Source: Thermosynechococcaceae cyanobacterium YX3bin19 (GTDB lineage Bacteria > Cyanobacteriota > Cyanobacteriia > Thermosynechococcales > Thermosynechococcaceae). From it: a stretch of DNA of 32,995 nucleotides. Shown here piece by piece: positions 1-11,289 of the stretch. A program made the position numbers and the translations under genes. Each line of letters starts with the position of its first letter. Within the stretch, counting starts at the first letter, position 1. The notes beneath the pieces were generated by a model, which searched no databases, was not told where the DNA came from, and was given only the letters and a program-made list of their open reading frames with translations. The stretch is taken from the NCBI GenBank assembly GCA_030447595.1, contig JAUJON010000019.1, positions 1 to 32,995 on the forward strand, read 5' to 3'.

Positions 1-3194
<3,194 letters not shown>

Positions 3195-3373
3195 AGTTTT
3201 AGAAGATGCTAGTGAAGCCAGCGTGTAGATTTTAATCTCTATCAGAGCACAAACACTGTCACCAGTGCTGCAGAAACTTCAGCAGTCTGATTGATAGCTA
3301 TTTCTGCGCCTGGGACATCCAGAAGTAAAGCCAGCACTAGGCTAGCAGAATCATCTGCAGGTGGAATGATTCC

Positions 3374-3913
3374 CTACAGGGAGTCTTGCCCGTCCCTCAG
3401 CGCCGGGCAAGACTCCCTGATAGTACCAACTCGGCGACCCAGAATCACTAAATCCCGCTCGACCCCATCCAACCTAGCAATGCCGGGGAGATAACCCCAA
3501 CGCTGAAAGGCCAGCCCCTCGAATAGCCGTAAGCTTGGCAAATTGTGGCTAAAGATAAACCCTAGCAAGGCTGTAAATCCCAGGGCTGGACTTTGCTGAA
3601 TTGCTTGGCGCAGCAGTTGCTTCCCAATCCCTTGCCGATGAAGGAGCGGAGCAACATAGAGACTAATTTCTGCCGTGACGTGGTAGGCTGGCCGGCCATA
3701 GAAGGACTGAAACCCCAACCATCCCACCACAGCTGCGTTTGATTCCATCACCCAAAGCGGATAACGGGTCGGAGTATGGGCTCGGAACCAAGTGAGCCGC
3801 TCTTCAACGGATACCGGATCTATGTCTGCGGTAGCCATCCGACTAGGGATAGCAGCATTGTAAATTTGCACGATCGCCGGCAAATCAGTCTCAACTGCAT
3901 CACGAATCACCAT
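3374..3913 (-). CDS. GNAT N-acetyltransferase, phosphinothricin-acetyltransferase-like
   Basis: Predicted acetyl-CoA-dependent N-acyltransferase of the PAT/bar-like GNAT group (179 aa). The N-terminus MVIRDAVETDLPAIVQIYN and the acetyl-CoA loop RQGIGKQLL (R/Q-x-x-G-x-G/A) are typical. The segment SHNLPSLRLFEGLAFQRWG is the family's conserved helix 4 region. The natural substrate is unknown; family members acetylate amino-acid-like amines. It follows the YihY gene on the same strand with a 27-nt gap, so the two may be cotranscribed. Oddity: the family normally ends close to LVILGRRV. Here the last 16 or so residues are encoded by a perfect 16-bp inverted repeat that runs into the stop codon, so the C-terminus appears to have been extended by the repeat. 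Confidence 0.85.
   Translation of the reverse strand: MVIRDAVETDLPAIVQIYNAAIPSRMATADIDPVSVEERLTWFRAHTPTRYPLWVMESNAAVVGWLGFQSFYGRPAYHVTAEISLYVAPLLHRQGIGKQLLRQAIQQSPALGFTALLGFIFSHNLPSLRLFEGLAFQRWGYLPGIARLDGVERDLVILGRRVGTIRESCPALRDGQDSL
3377..3419. repeat. Perfect 16-bp inverted repeat at the 3' end of the GNAT gene
   Basis: Arms CAGGGAGTCTTGCCCG (3377-3392) and CGGGCAAGACTCCCTG (3404-3419) are exact reverse complements separated by 11 nt. The structure lies inside the last codons of the minus-strand acetyltransferase gene. It could act as a terminator for that gene, but no T-run follows on the minus strand, so it may instead be a short interspersed palindromic repeat. No second copy was seen in this window. 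Confidence 0.85.
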
Positions 3914-3940
3914 TCTCTCTGACTTGCAGCAGCTCCCTTC

Positions 3941-4834
3941 TCAGGTTGACCTCCGGCCGATCTTTGGCCCCATAGCCTCACCCACCGTTACGTTAAGCTG
4001 CGCTCCAATCAGCAGGGCTAAAGCGCTCAGGTAGAGCCATAGGAGCAACACAATTACAGCGCCGATCGCCCCATAGGCCTGGTTATAGTTGCCAAAATAA
4101 ATCACATAAACCCGAAACAGACCTGATACTGTGGCCCAGAGCAAGGCAGCTAAAATAGCCCCAGGTAGGATCGGTGTTCCTGGCCGCCAGCGGCTGGGCC
4201 CATAGCGATAGATAAACGCTGAGGCGATCGCCACCATTCCCAGAGCGAGAGGCCAGCTCAACAGCCGCCAAATTTCCAGCAGCCCCCCCTCAAAGATGCC
4301 ACTTTCTCTTGCCACTCGGCGAATAATTAAATCGCTAACGAATACTAAAAATGAAGCGAAGGCAAGAAATATGATCGTGCCAATCGTTAAGATGATGGCA
4401 ACTAATTTTGCTTTCCAGAAGGGCCGAGTTTGTGGGGGTGGAATTTCGAAAATGTGATCTAAAGCCACCATGGCAGAATTAAGGGCGCTGGAAGCAACCC
4501 AGAGTGCAGCAATAAAGCTAAGAGAGAACAACCCACTATTTTGACTGGCGTAAAGCTGCTCTTGAACGAAGTCTCCGACTAATATCAGTACTTCCTCCGG
4601 TGCAACCTCGCTCAGTTGGCCCACCAACCCTTGAAAGGTGTTCTCTGTGGAAGCACCAAACAAACCAATCGCAGTTAAAGCCGTTAATGCTGCCGGAAAA
4701 ATAGCTAGCATTGCATTGTAAGCCATCTCCGAAGCCAAGCCAGGTAAACGCTGCTTGCCTACATTTACCAGTACTTTCTTAAAGGTGGCAAAGCTAAGAT
4801 AGCGAAAAAAACGAAAGAAGCGACCTGGTGCCAT
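3941..4834 (-). CDS. YihY/virulence factor BrkB family membrane protein
   Basis: Integral inner-membrane protein of 297 aa in the YihY/BrkB family (once mislabelled RNase BN). Its biochemical function is not established. The family pattern is clear: an amphipathic N-terminal segment (RQRLPGLASEMAYNAMLAIFP), then about six hydrophobic helices. The strongest are near residues 41-61, 101-122, 142-168, 195-208, 225-240 and 250-276. The conserved YNAMLAIFPA, SALNSAMVALDHIF and GSWR/GPSRWRPGTPILPGA-type stretches are present. ATG at 4834 fits the family start. It lies divergently from nblS across about 200 bp and 27 nt upstream of the GNAT gene. Confidence 0.9.
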   Translation of the reverse strand: MAPGRFFRFFRYLSFATFKKVLVNVGKQRLPGLASEMAYNAMLAIFPAALTALTAIGLFGASTENTFQGLVGQLSEVAPEEVLILVGDFVQEQLYASQNSGLFSLSFIAALWVASSALNSAMVALDHIFEIPPPQTRPFWKAKLVAIILTIGTIIFLAFASFLVFVSDLIIRRVARESGIFEGGLLEIWRLLSWPLALGMVAIASAFIYRYGPSRWRPGTPILPGAILAALLWATVSGLFRVYVIYFGNYNQAYGAIGAVIVLLLWLYLSALALLIGAQLNVTVGEAMGPKIGRRST

Positions 4835-5037
4835 AACCTCGTAATCAGGATAAAATCTCTAGCGATTGGCTGAGTGCGGTGAAGGGGAATGGACTGTAGT
4901 ACCTGTGATGCGACAGGAGCTTCATGTCAAGATAGTTGCAGGAGGTAACAGTTTAGCGTTCGAATGGGGGTCTGAAAGACCTTTCTTTGCAGCCGTAGAT
5001 TTTAAGTTTCGTTGCTTTGTACTGGTTAGGGTTTCCC

Positions 5038-7008
5038 TTGATTGCTTTCTTGAAAACAGTTAAAGAAGTTATCACTCGTTGGTGGTCTGAGTTTACCATT
5101 CAGACTCGTCTCATGGCTGCAGCGACCTTAGTTGTTTCCTTGCTCATGAGTGGCTTGACCTTCTGGGCAGTTAATACTATTCAGGAAGATGCTCGTCTGC
5201 ATGACACCCGGTTTGGACGAGATTTAGGGCTTTTACTAGCAGCTAACGTTGCTCCCCTCGTAGCCGATCATAACTACACCGAGCTAGCCCGGTTTTCCCG
5301 CAACTTTTATCGCAGTACCTCGAGTGTTCGCTACATGCTCTACGCCGACGAGCAGGGAAATATCTATTACGGTATTCCCTTCTCTGCCTCGCAGGTCACC
5401 AACTCCCTCACACTGCGGCGACGTATTCAATTGCCAGAAAACTATGCCATGGGCGCAGATGCCCCTATGGTTCGACAGCATCTCACTCCTGATGGAGAGG
5501 TCGCAGATGTGTTTGTCCCCCTGAGGCATGACGGTCATTACATGGGCGTTTTAGCGATCGGGATTAATCCTAATGCTACAGTTGTTGCTTCTTTTCACTT
5601 GACGCGGGACGTTACCATTGCTGTATTTATCTCAATTTGGGTAATATTCGTTCTCGGCGCTGTTTTTAATGCCTTGATCATTACTCGACCGACGAAGGAG
5701 CTGCTGTTGGGCGTTAAGAATATTGCCGCTGGTAACTTTAAGCAGAGAATTGGTCTGCCGTTTGGGGGAGAACTCGGTGAATTAATCGCTAGCTTCAACG
5801 ATATGGCGGAACGTTTAGAGCGCTATGAAGAGCAAAATATTGAAGAGCTAACTGCTGAAAAGGCAAAGCTAGAAACTTTAGTCTCAACCATCGCAGACGG
5901 TGCGGTGCTGATCGATACTGACCTCCGAGCCATTCTTGCTAACCCAACCGCTCGACGTATTTTTGGTTGGGAGGCCAACGATGTTATCGGGTCTAATATT
6001 CTGCACCACCTACCGACTGCCGCTCAGGTTGAACTCGCTCGCCCCCTGCACAAAGTTGCTTTAGGAGAATGTGATGGTGCTGAATTTCGCATTACGCTGA
6101 ATGAACCGAGTAAACGAACGATTCGCATTCTTCTGACCACAGTTCTTGATCAATATCGTGAGAAGCCGAAAGGGATTGCGATGACGGTCCAGGATATTAC
6201 CCGGGAGGTAGAGTTAAACGATGCGAAGAGCCAGTTCATTAGCAATGTTTCTCACGAACTGAGAACACCCTTATTCAATATCAAATCGTTCATTGAAACT
6301 CTGCATGATTACGGTGAGAGCCTCAGCGAGCTGGAGCGACGGGAATTTCTAGATACGGCTAACCATGAGACAGATCGCCTGAGTCGGTTAGTCAATGATG
6401 TGCTGGATCTCTCCCGCCTTGAGTCTGGGCGCCAGTATCAGTTTGAAGCGGTAGACATTGCTCAAACCATCGAACAAACGCTGCGAAGTTACCAGCTGAA
6501 TGCTCGCGACAAAGGGATTCAGCTGGTCCAAGAGATTGAGCCAGGCCTGCCAACTGTCTGGGGCAACTATGACTTACTCCTGCAGGTTTTTGCCAATCTT
6601 GTTGGGAATGCGCTGAAGTTTACCTTGGCAGGGGGAAAAGTCGCCATTCGTGCCTATTTGCTTGATCTTCCTGAAGCGAATAACCTCAGCCAGGTCAGGG
6701 TAGAAGTGTCTGATACGGGAATTGGGATTGATTCATCCGACCAACAAGCAATTTTTGAGCGATTCTTTCGAGTTGAGAACCGGGTTCACACGCTTGAGGG
6801 GACGGGTCTGGGCCTTTCCATAGTGCGAAGCATCCTGGAAAAGCACCACACTACGGTTCATCTAATTAGTGAGTTAGGAGCTGGCACAACTTTTTGGTTT
6901 GATTTAGCAGTTGCTCAAGCAGAGGGAGTACCATTCAATGGGCTGGTTCTAGAAGAGACTTTTATTTCAGCAAAATTTATTTCAACAGCAGTGGACTCAA
7001 CCTTATAA
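5038..7008 (+). CDS. nblS: Sensor histidine kinase NblS (Hik33/DspA)
   Basis: Membrane histidine kinase of the cyanobacterial NblS/Hik33/DspA family (ycf26 in red-algal plastids). The family controls high-light, nutrient, cold and osmotic responses and phycobilisome breakdown. The order of parts is: transmembrane helix (about residues 26-46), periplasmic sensor, second helix (about 192-216), HAMP (about 217-265), PAS (about 285-390), HisKA with phospho-acceptor H406 in SHELRTPL, then HATPase with N-box LVGNALKF and G-boxes DTGIGI and GTGLGLSI. There is no ATG start. TTG codons occur at 5017, 5038 and 5050. I chose 5038 because GTTAGGG sits about 6 nt upstream and family members begin near this point; 5017 would add seven residues. 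The HAMP-to-kinase core is complete. Confidence 0.95.
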   Translation: MIAFLKTVKEVITRWWSEFTIQTRLMAAATLVVSLLMSGLTFWAVNTIQEDARLHDTRFGRDLGLLLAANVAPLVADHNYTELARFSRNFYRSTSSVRYMLYADEQGNIYYGIPFSASQVTNSLTLRRRIQLPENYAMGADAPMVRQHLTPDGEVADVFVPLRHDGHYMGVLAIGINPNATVVASFHLTRDVTIAVFISIWVIFVLGAVFNALIITRPTKELLLGVKNIAAGNFKQRIGLPFGGELGELIASFNDMAERLERYEEQNIEELTAEKAKLETLVSTIADGAVLIDTDLRAILANPTARRIFGWEANDVIGSNILHHLPTAAQVELARPLHKVALGECDGAEFRITLNEPSKRTIRILLTTVLDQYREKPKGIAMTVQDITREVELNDAKSQFISNVSHELRTPLFNIKSFIETLHDYGESLSELERREFLDTANHETDRLSRLVNDVLDLSRLESGRQYQFEAVDIAQTIEQTLRSYQLNARDKGIQLVQEIEPGLPTVWGNYDLLLQVFANLVGNALKFTLAGGKVAIRAYLLDLPEANNLSQVRVEVSDTGIGIDSSDQQAIFERFFRVENRVHTLEGTGLGLSIVRSILEKHHTTVHLISELGAGTTFWFDLAVAQAEGVPFNGLVLEETFISAKFISTAVDSTL

Positions 7009-7031
7009 ATGGCACACTCGCAGTCTAAAAT

Positions 7032-7361
7032 TTACAGCGCTAACAGGACCGCGATCGCCATTAAACCTACGAAAAGAAGCCAAATGTAGCGGCGCTGGGA
7101 TCGGTTCGCTGATGCTGGAGCCTGATGCCTGGAGGCTACAGCTTGGTCACGGTAGAGGGTACAGTCTCTGGCGTAGGGGCGTTGGGGAAAGGTGCAGGTG
7201 TCGTCTAGATGGTAAAGACAAGATTGGCACAAGTAATCTTCCCCAGAGGCGCGATGCAACAGAATACCAGGGTGGCCGTGGGCTTTAAGCAGCGTCTGAC
7301 AATGGGGACAGGTGAGCGCCTGAGTATCAACAGATTGACGACAGTGAGGACAATGGGGCAT
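7032..7361 (-). CDS. Small zinc-ribbon protein with C-terminal membrane anchor
   Basis: A 109-aa protein starting at the ATG at 7361 (MPHCPHCRQSVDTQ). A longer in-frame reading starting at 7412 would overlap the end of the upstream gene and lacks family-like sequence. It has a double CxxC zinc ribbon (CPHC ... CPHC, residues 4-23). A second Cys-rich patch follows (CQSC ... DTCTFPQRPYARDCTLY), reminiscent of the conserved cyanobacterial CxxC/DC motif. One hydrophobic helix (WLLFVGLMAIAVLLAL) ends the protein. No enzymatic motif is visible. It probably binds zinc on the cytoplasmic face of a membrane; the function is unknown. Its start is 13 nt downstream of the TIGR03792 gene, so the two likely form an operon. 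Confidence 0.75.
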   Translation of the reverse strand: MPHCPHCRQSVDTQALTCPHCQTLLKAHGHPGILLHRASGEDYLCQSCLYHLDDTCTFPQRPYARDCTLYRDQAVASRHQAPASANRSQRRYIWLLFVGLMAIAVLLAL

Positions 7362-7374
7362 AGTCCAAATCCAC

Positions 7375-7686
7375 TTATTCAGGCTTAGCAAGTTTGTAGA
7401 GGTAATATTCACTAGCTTCTACCAGTTGGCAGGTGCAACCCATGATTTCAGCAATCTGGAACTCAAGCTGTTCTAACTGCTTTTGCGGAAACGATTTCCA
7501 CTGCTCACGACTGGCCCAGCGAACTACAATCACAATCTCTGTTTGATCATCCGGGTTGAGCCATACTTCTTTGCCCAGAAAGCCAGGATGATTCGTGAGT
7601 GCCGGTGTCCAAATCTCAGCATCGCTCTGGATATACTGCTCATACAGAACTGGAGGAACTTTAAAATTTAGCCACTCAATAAACAA
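7375..7686 (-). CDS. TIGR03792 family protein (ABM-like fold)
   Basis: A 103-aa cyanobacterial protein of the TIGR03792 group, which resembles antibiotic-biosynthesis-monooxygenase-like ferredoxin folds. The recognised pattern is FIEWLNFKVPP at the start, then AEIWTPALTNHPGFLGKEVW and VVRWASREQWKSFPQ. Function is not established. The start codon is TTG at 7686, giving MFIEWLNF; this matches where family members begin, and no ATG is available nearby. It is the first gene of a likely two-gene unit with the zinc-ribbon protein. Confidence 0.8.
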   Translation of the reverse strand: MFIEWLNFKVPPVLYEQYIQSDAEIWTPALTNHPGFLGKEVWLNPDDQTEIVIVVRWASREQWKSFPQKQLEQLEFQIAEIMGCTCQLVEASEYYLYKLAKPE

Positions 7687-7918
7687 TGGAATGATGTAGA
7701 TGTAACACTAACTAGACCTAAGATAGCGCGTTTCAATAATCGACCAAGTTCCTAGCGCTATGATCCTGGATCAGCAGCCCGCCCCATGCTTAGAACAGCT
7801 TGGGTCTGACAGAATAGAGTAAGGGTGGATAAGCCGTCTTCCAAAACAAACCAAGCACTTCCGTGCAGTGGATTCAGTTAATTAATCGTCCTTTTAGGCA
7901 AGTCACGAAGAAAGCATT

Positions 7919-8242
7919 ATGGATAGTAACAACTTGCTCAAACAACTTTTGATGATTGGCGTTGGCACAACTTCGCTAGTCGCAGAAAAGATCCGGGAAG
8001 TCAGCGATCAATGGGTTAAAGAAGGTCGATTAAATCCTGACCAGGCAAAATCGTTTGTCGATGACTTTATGCGGCAGCTACGGACGGAAGCCGGAGGCTG
8101 GGACGAGCAAATGCACCGACAGCTTCGCAATGTCCTTCAAGACCTAGGTGTGCCTCGCCAATCAGAGATGGATGAACTCCGGGGCCGGATTGATCGCCTA
8201 GAACGACAGGTGCGAGACTTAGAAAATAAACTTTGGCGTTAG
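7919..8242 (+). CDS. Phasin-like coiled-coil protein
   Basis: A 107-aa protein starting at ATG 7919. The N-terminal half (LLKQLLMIGVGTTSLVAEKI, then KEGRLNPDQAKSFVDDFM) matches the PhaF/PhaI-type 'phasin family' proteins annotated widely in cyanobacteria. The C-terminal half is a heptad-type coiled coil (MDELRGRIDRLERQVRDLENKL). Phasins coat polyhydroxyalkanoate granules, but in cyanobacteria this small family is not proven to do so and may be a general oligomeric scaffold. The next gene, encoding FKBP, starts 27 nt downstream on the same strand, suggesting cotranscription. Confidence 0.75.
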   Translation: MDSNNLLKQLLMIGVGTTSLVAEKIREVSDQWVKEGRLNPDQAKSFVDDFMRQLRTEAGGWDEQMHRQLRNVLQDLGVPRQSEMDELRGRIDRLERQVRDLENKLWR

Positions 8243-8256
8243 CCAATCGATGCTTT

Positions 8257-8262
8257 GGGAGG
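8257..8262 (+). promoter_or_regulatory. Strong Shine-Dalgarno GGGAGG that decides the FKBP start
   Basis: GGGAGG at 8257-8262 is followed by a 7-nt spacer and TTG at 8270. This favours translation from TTG 8270 over the upstream in-frame TTG at 8255, which overlaps the ribosome-binding site itself. Confidence 0.65.
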
Positions 8263-8269
8263 CAGAACA

Positions 8270-8782
8270 TTGCAGAGTATTTTAATCAGTCTTGGAATTG
8301 TTCTATTTTGTGCTTTGATCTTGGTCATCGCCCAATTCACTACAGGTACCCCGGAATCCTTTGCCACACCCTTGGTCCCTGTAGAAACCCTGGTGTCTGA
8401 ATCCCCTCAAGAGGCTAATAGTAACGTGCAATCCAACTCAGAATACACTACAACTCCTTCGGGTCTACAGTACCGTGACCTTGAAACCGGAACAGGCACG
8501 ATGCCTCAGCCAGGACAACAGGTAGTAGTCCACTACACAGGGACGTTGCCAGACGGCACAAAATTCGACAGTTCCCGCGATCGCAACCAGCCCTTTCAGT
8601 TCCGCATTGGTGTGGGTCAGGTCATCAAAGGCTGGGATGAAGGCGTCAGCACCATGCGAGTCGGGGGCCGCCGCCAACTGGTGATTCCCCCAGACTTGGG
8701 ATATGGTGCTCGCGGTGCCGGGGGTGTAATTCCACCCAACGCTACACTCGTTTTTGATGTAGAGTTGCTGCGAATTAGCTAA
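8270..8782 (+). CDS. FKBP-type peptidyl-prolyl cis-trans isomerase, membrane-anchored
   Basis: Catalyses cis-trans isomerisation of Xaa-Pro bonds to help protein folding, here probably outside the cytoplasmic membrane. With the TTG start at 8270 the protein is 170 aa. It begins with a hydrophobic signal or anchor ([20 protein letters not shown]), then a Ser/Thr-rich linker and one FKBP domain (about residues 65-170). Active-site landmarks are present: [35 protein letters not shown] and the C-terminal LVFDVELL. It follows the phasin-like gene by 27 nt. The next gene is convergent. Confidence 0.93.
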   Translation: MQSILISLGIVLFCALILVIAQFTTGTPESFATPLVPVETLVSESPQEANSNVQSNSEYTTTPSGLQYRDLETGTGTMPQPGQQVVVHYTGTLPDGTKFDSSRDRNQPFQFRIGVGQVIKGWDEGVSTMRVGGRRQLVIPPDLGYGARGAGGVIPPNATLVFDVELLRIS

Positions 8783-8821
8783 AGGCCCTCGATCACAAAA
8801 GGGATACTGATTGCCTCATTG

Positions 8822-9757
8822 CTACTGTTGGGAGGGCTGAACAACAAACTCAGAGTCAATTGGTTCAGCCTGTCGTGCGTTAACCAAGGCCTGATAAATC
8901 AAAGCAGCAGCTTCAGCGCGAGTAGTATTTTTACTGGGATTCAAAAGTTGGGGATTAGGATGATTCACAACAATTCCGGCCTGAGTTGCTGCCCTAACTG
9001 CGTCAGTTGCCCAGTTGGGAATTTGACTAGCATCCTGGTAAGGCAGGGGTTTGGCAGCAGGCTGGGTAGAAAGCCCCAAACCGCTTGCCAGGGCAACTAG
9101 GGCCTGGACTTTAGGAATTTGTTGGGTTGGCCGAAAGATATTTCCAGGATACCCAGTCAAGAATCCAGTTTGGGTTGTCTCTTGAATTGCTTGGGTAGCC
9201 CAAAAGTCAGTAGGTATGTCCTTGTACTGCACTGCAGTTTGTTGCGGAGATTGGCCAAACGCTTCCCGGATAAAGGTGGCAAATTCTGCACGGGTTACAG
9301 GCTGATTGGGCCTATAGGTGCCGTCATTGAAGCCGCTGATGATTCCCCGCTGTGAAAGCGCCAAAATAAAAGGGCGGGCCCAGTAGTCATCCGGAACATC
9401 TGAAAAATTCGCTGGTTGAGCTGTTCCTGCTCCTACAGTCTCTCGCCCGACAGACTCAGGTCCAACGCGTCTCTGTCCCACAATTGCTGGTCCAACCCTA
9501 TCTTCCTCGGGGATTGCGGGAGGTGCCGGAGTCGAAACGGGTAATTCCGCTTCTGGAGCAGGGAGGAGTTGGGGAGCTTCCTCAGCGGGTGTAAATGCGA
9601 ACAAGTTTTGTAGATCAAATATGCCTCTTTCCCTGGTTAAAGACCAGAAGAGGATGGCACCAATTGTTGTAAAGGCAACGAAGACACCGACAAACTCGTT
9701 AAAGCCAAGGGAATCCCTGCGAGATGGACGAGGGCCAGAGGGAGGTAAATTTGTCAT
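8822..9757 (-). CDS. SLH-domain protein with N-terminal membrane anchor
   Basis: A 311-aa surface or envelope protein. A basic N-terminus is followed by one transmembrane helix (about residues 24-43, FVGVFVAFTTIGAILFWSL) and a Pro/Glu-rich linker. The linker contains repeated VGP/VG units around residues 87-112. Three S-layer-homology repeats follow, at about 117-166 (FSDVPDDYWARPFILALSQ), 177-226 (YKDIPTDFWATQAI) and 240-292 (ending TRAEAAALIYQAL). SLH repeats usually bind pyruvylated secondary wall polysaccharide or peptidoglycan. In cyanobacteria they can also be anchored in the inner membrane facing the periplasm, as the helix suggests here. Start ATG 9757. Confidence 0.9.
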   Translation of the reverse strand: MTNLPPSGPRPSRRDSLGFNEFVGVFVAFTTIGAILFWSLTRERGIFDLQNLFAFTPAEEAPQLLPAPEAELPVSTPAPPAIPEEDRVGPAIVGQRRVGPESVGRETVGAGTAQPANFSDVPDDYWARPFILALSQRGIISGFNDGTYRPNQPVTRAEFATFIREAFGQSPQQTAVQYKDIPTDFWATQAIQETTQTGFLTGYPGNIFRPTQQIPKVQALVALASGLGLSTQPAAKPLPYQDASQIPNWATDAVRAATQAGIVVNHPNPQLLNPSKNTTRAEAAALIYQALVNARQAEPIDSEFVVQPSQQ

Positions 9758-9857
9758 TTTGATCGGGGCAAAAGGGACAGTTAGGTTGCTCCAGTGAATT
9801 GTAAGCCCAGTAGACAGTTGGGCGTAGAAATCTTGGTAACATTTAGCGAAATCTAAC

Positions 9858-10457
9858 TTAAGGCTGAGAATCAGGCAGGTTGTCTTCCACCGCCATCTCA
9901 GGTACTAAATGCTTTTCCACTAAAGCAGGAACTTCTTCAGGGCACACCCGAGTGTAACGAGTTTTGTCAGGCATAAAGACAAGGTTAGGACCAGCTTTAC
10001 AGCGATTCATACAGCCTGTTTTTCTCAGTAAAACCTGGCCCTCGAGACCGCGATCGCCCAGGGCTGTTTCTAAAGCCTGACATACTGACTGGGCACCACG
10101 CTTCATGCAGGGCGCCTTTTGACAAATCATGACCCTGGCCTGCGTTCCAGCGGTTTGAACTTTGGAATAGGGAAACCTTTGCGAGCACTTTGGCGAAGCT
10201 GGTTTAACTATTAATGCTTTCAGTTTAAGTTTGCCCGTTTTTGAATTGAGCTTTTGCTTACCGGCAATTTGAATCCAATCACCGGGCGCCAAGACTTGGC
10301 TCAGGGGAGACCGTAATTTTTTAGATAACTTAACGTAGCACTCACCTTCAGAGGTGGCTAGCCATAAACCTTTGGGGAAGTAACCTTCAGCAACAAAGCT
10401 TAGAAGCCGCCCTTCAAGGTTAAGTTTTGATGCTTTGCTGTGCTTTAGTTTACCCAT
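9858..10457 (-). CDS. Thioredoxin-like (2Fe-2S) ferredoxin-domain protein
   Basis: A 199-aa protein in two parts. The C-terminal part (about residues 105-185) is a thioredoxin-fold 2Fe-2S domain with the four expected ligands: C112 and C117 (ICQKAPCMKRG), then C149 and C153 (GCMNRCKAGPN). The N-terminal part (about 1-90, Lys-rich, with YVKLSKKLRSPL and GDWIQIAGK) is a small beta-rich domain found in many cyanobacterial homologues. Its role is not known to me. It probably transfers electrons, but no partner is visible: the neighbours are an SLH protein and an RNA-binding protein. Start ATG 10457, upstream of about 400 bp of non-coding DNA. Confidence 0.85.
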   Translation of the reverse strand: MGKLKHSKASKLNLEGRLLSFVAEGYFPKGLWLATSEGECYVKLSKKLRSPLSQVLAPGDWIQIAGKQKLNSKTGKLKLKALIVKPASPKCSQRFPYSKVQTAGTQARVMICQKAPCMKRGAQSVCQALETALGDRGLEGQVLLRKTGCMNRCKAGPNLVFMPDKTRYTRVCPEEVPALVEKHLVPEMAVEDNLPDSQP

Positions 10458-10853
10458 GGCTAATTCCTTAATTCTCCCAGGTCCAAAAACACCAACGGAT
10501 TGCTAGAGCACAATGGACATTCATCTACAAATTACCATTTCTGAGTGTCGAATGAGGTTTTGATTAAAGTTGGGGGATAGTTCTTGTTGAAGTGCTTAGG
10601 GCAATTAAACCTCCTGAAATAGTTCACCAAAATCGATGATTATGTCAAAATAAGTCAGTTCGGTGCATCAATGGCTGAGTTAAACCGTCTATTTGTCGGA
10701 TTGATACAGTTAATTGTTTCTAACCACCTTTGATTACAAGATGAAATATTAGAAGCCTTCGGCTTTGGTTCTGCTGTTTGTTTGCAGACGCTTGGCTCCG
10801 ATGTCTAATGCTTTCTCCGAGCTATCCTTAGTAACCAGACCACCGTTTTTAGT
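10458..10853. other. Divergent intergenic region upstream of the ferredoxin-like and rbp genes
   Basis: About 400 bp with no supported gene. It contains AT-rich stretches and a short hairpin AAGCC-TTC-GGCTT at 10753-10765. The region must hold the promoters for both flanking divergent genes. The part from about 10740 to 10853 would be the 5' leader of the rbp gene. Leaders of cyanobacterial rbp genes are often long and involved in cold regulation, but I see nothing here that proves this. Confidence 0.4.
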
Positions 10854-11154
10854 ATGATTATTTACATAGGCAATTCTGCCCCGCTGGCGAATTGAGGATG
10901 ATCTCCGCGATATTTATTGGTGCGTATGTGGCGCTATTAAGCGGGTTGTATTACCTATAGACCGTGAAACTGGCCGTATGAGAGGTTTTGCATTTGTAGA
11001 AATGGCTCAGGATGCGGAAGAAGATGCAGCCATTACTGAGCTTGATGGAGCAGAGTGGATGGGCCGTCAGCTGAGAGTCAATAAAGCAAAACCCCGCGAA
11101 GCAGGTGGACAAGGGAGCCGTGCTTCAGGCGATTTCTCTGGCAATCGTTACTAG
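10854..11154 (+). pseudogene. RRM-type RNA-binding protein gene (Rbp family), frameshifted
   Basis: Encodes, if repaired, a single RRM protein of about 100 aa like the cyanobacterial RbpA-type cold-responsive proteins. ATG 10854 reads MIIYIGNSAPLAN (RNP2 = IYIGNS) and then hits TGA. One base later the frame EDDLRDI continues through LPIDRETGRMRGFAFVEM (RNP1 = RGFAFVEM) to a stop at 11152-11154. A single extra base near 10893 therefore breaks the gene. A second oddity lies near 10915-10930: the segment reads YWCVCGAIKR where the family has about five residues ending YGAIKR, as if about three extra bases were present. No Gly-rich tail beyond about 15 residues. This may be a sequencing error rather than a dead gene. 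Confidence 0.8.
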
Positions 11155-11289
11155 ATTCTCACTACTAGGGACCGCGCATTCTAGAGAGTTCAAAACCAGC
11201 TCCCCCATTTCCCTGGGGTTGAAAGCATTTGGCTTGAATTTAGCTCAATCCACTGATTAAACGCCATACTGGGTATAGTCAGGCAAAGA

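Noticed and set aside
7032-7412. Longer start (126 aa) for the zinc-ribbon protein
   Set aside because: The added 17 residues overlap the end of the upstream gene, while MPHCPHC at 7361 is a natural zinc-ribbon start.
10671-10733. 20-codon hydrophobic frame beginning MAELNRLFVG upstream of rbp
   Set aside because: No ribosome-binding site, and no match to a small photosystem subunit that I know.
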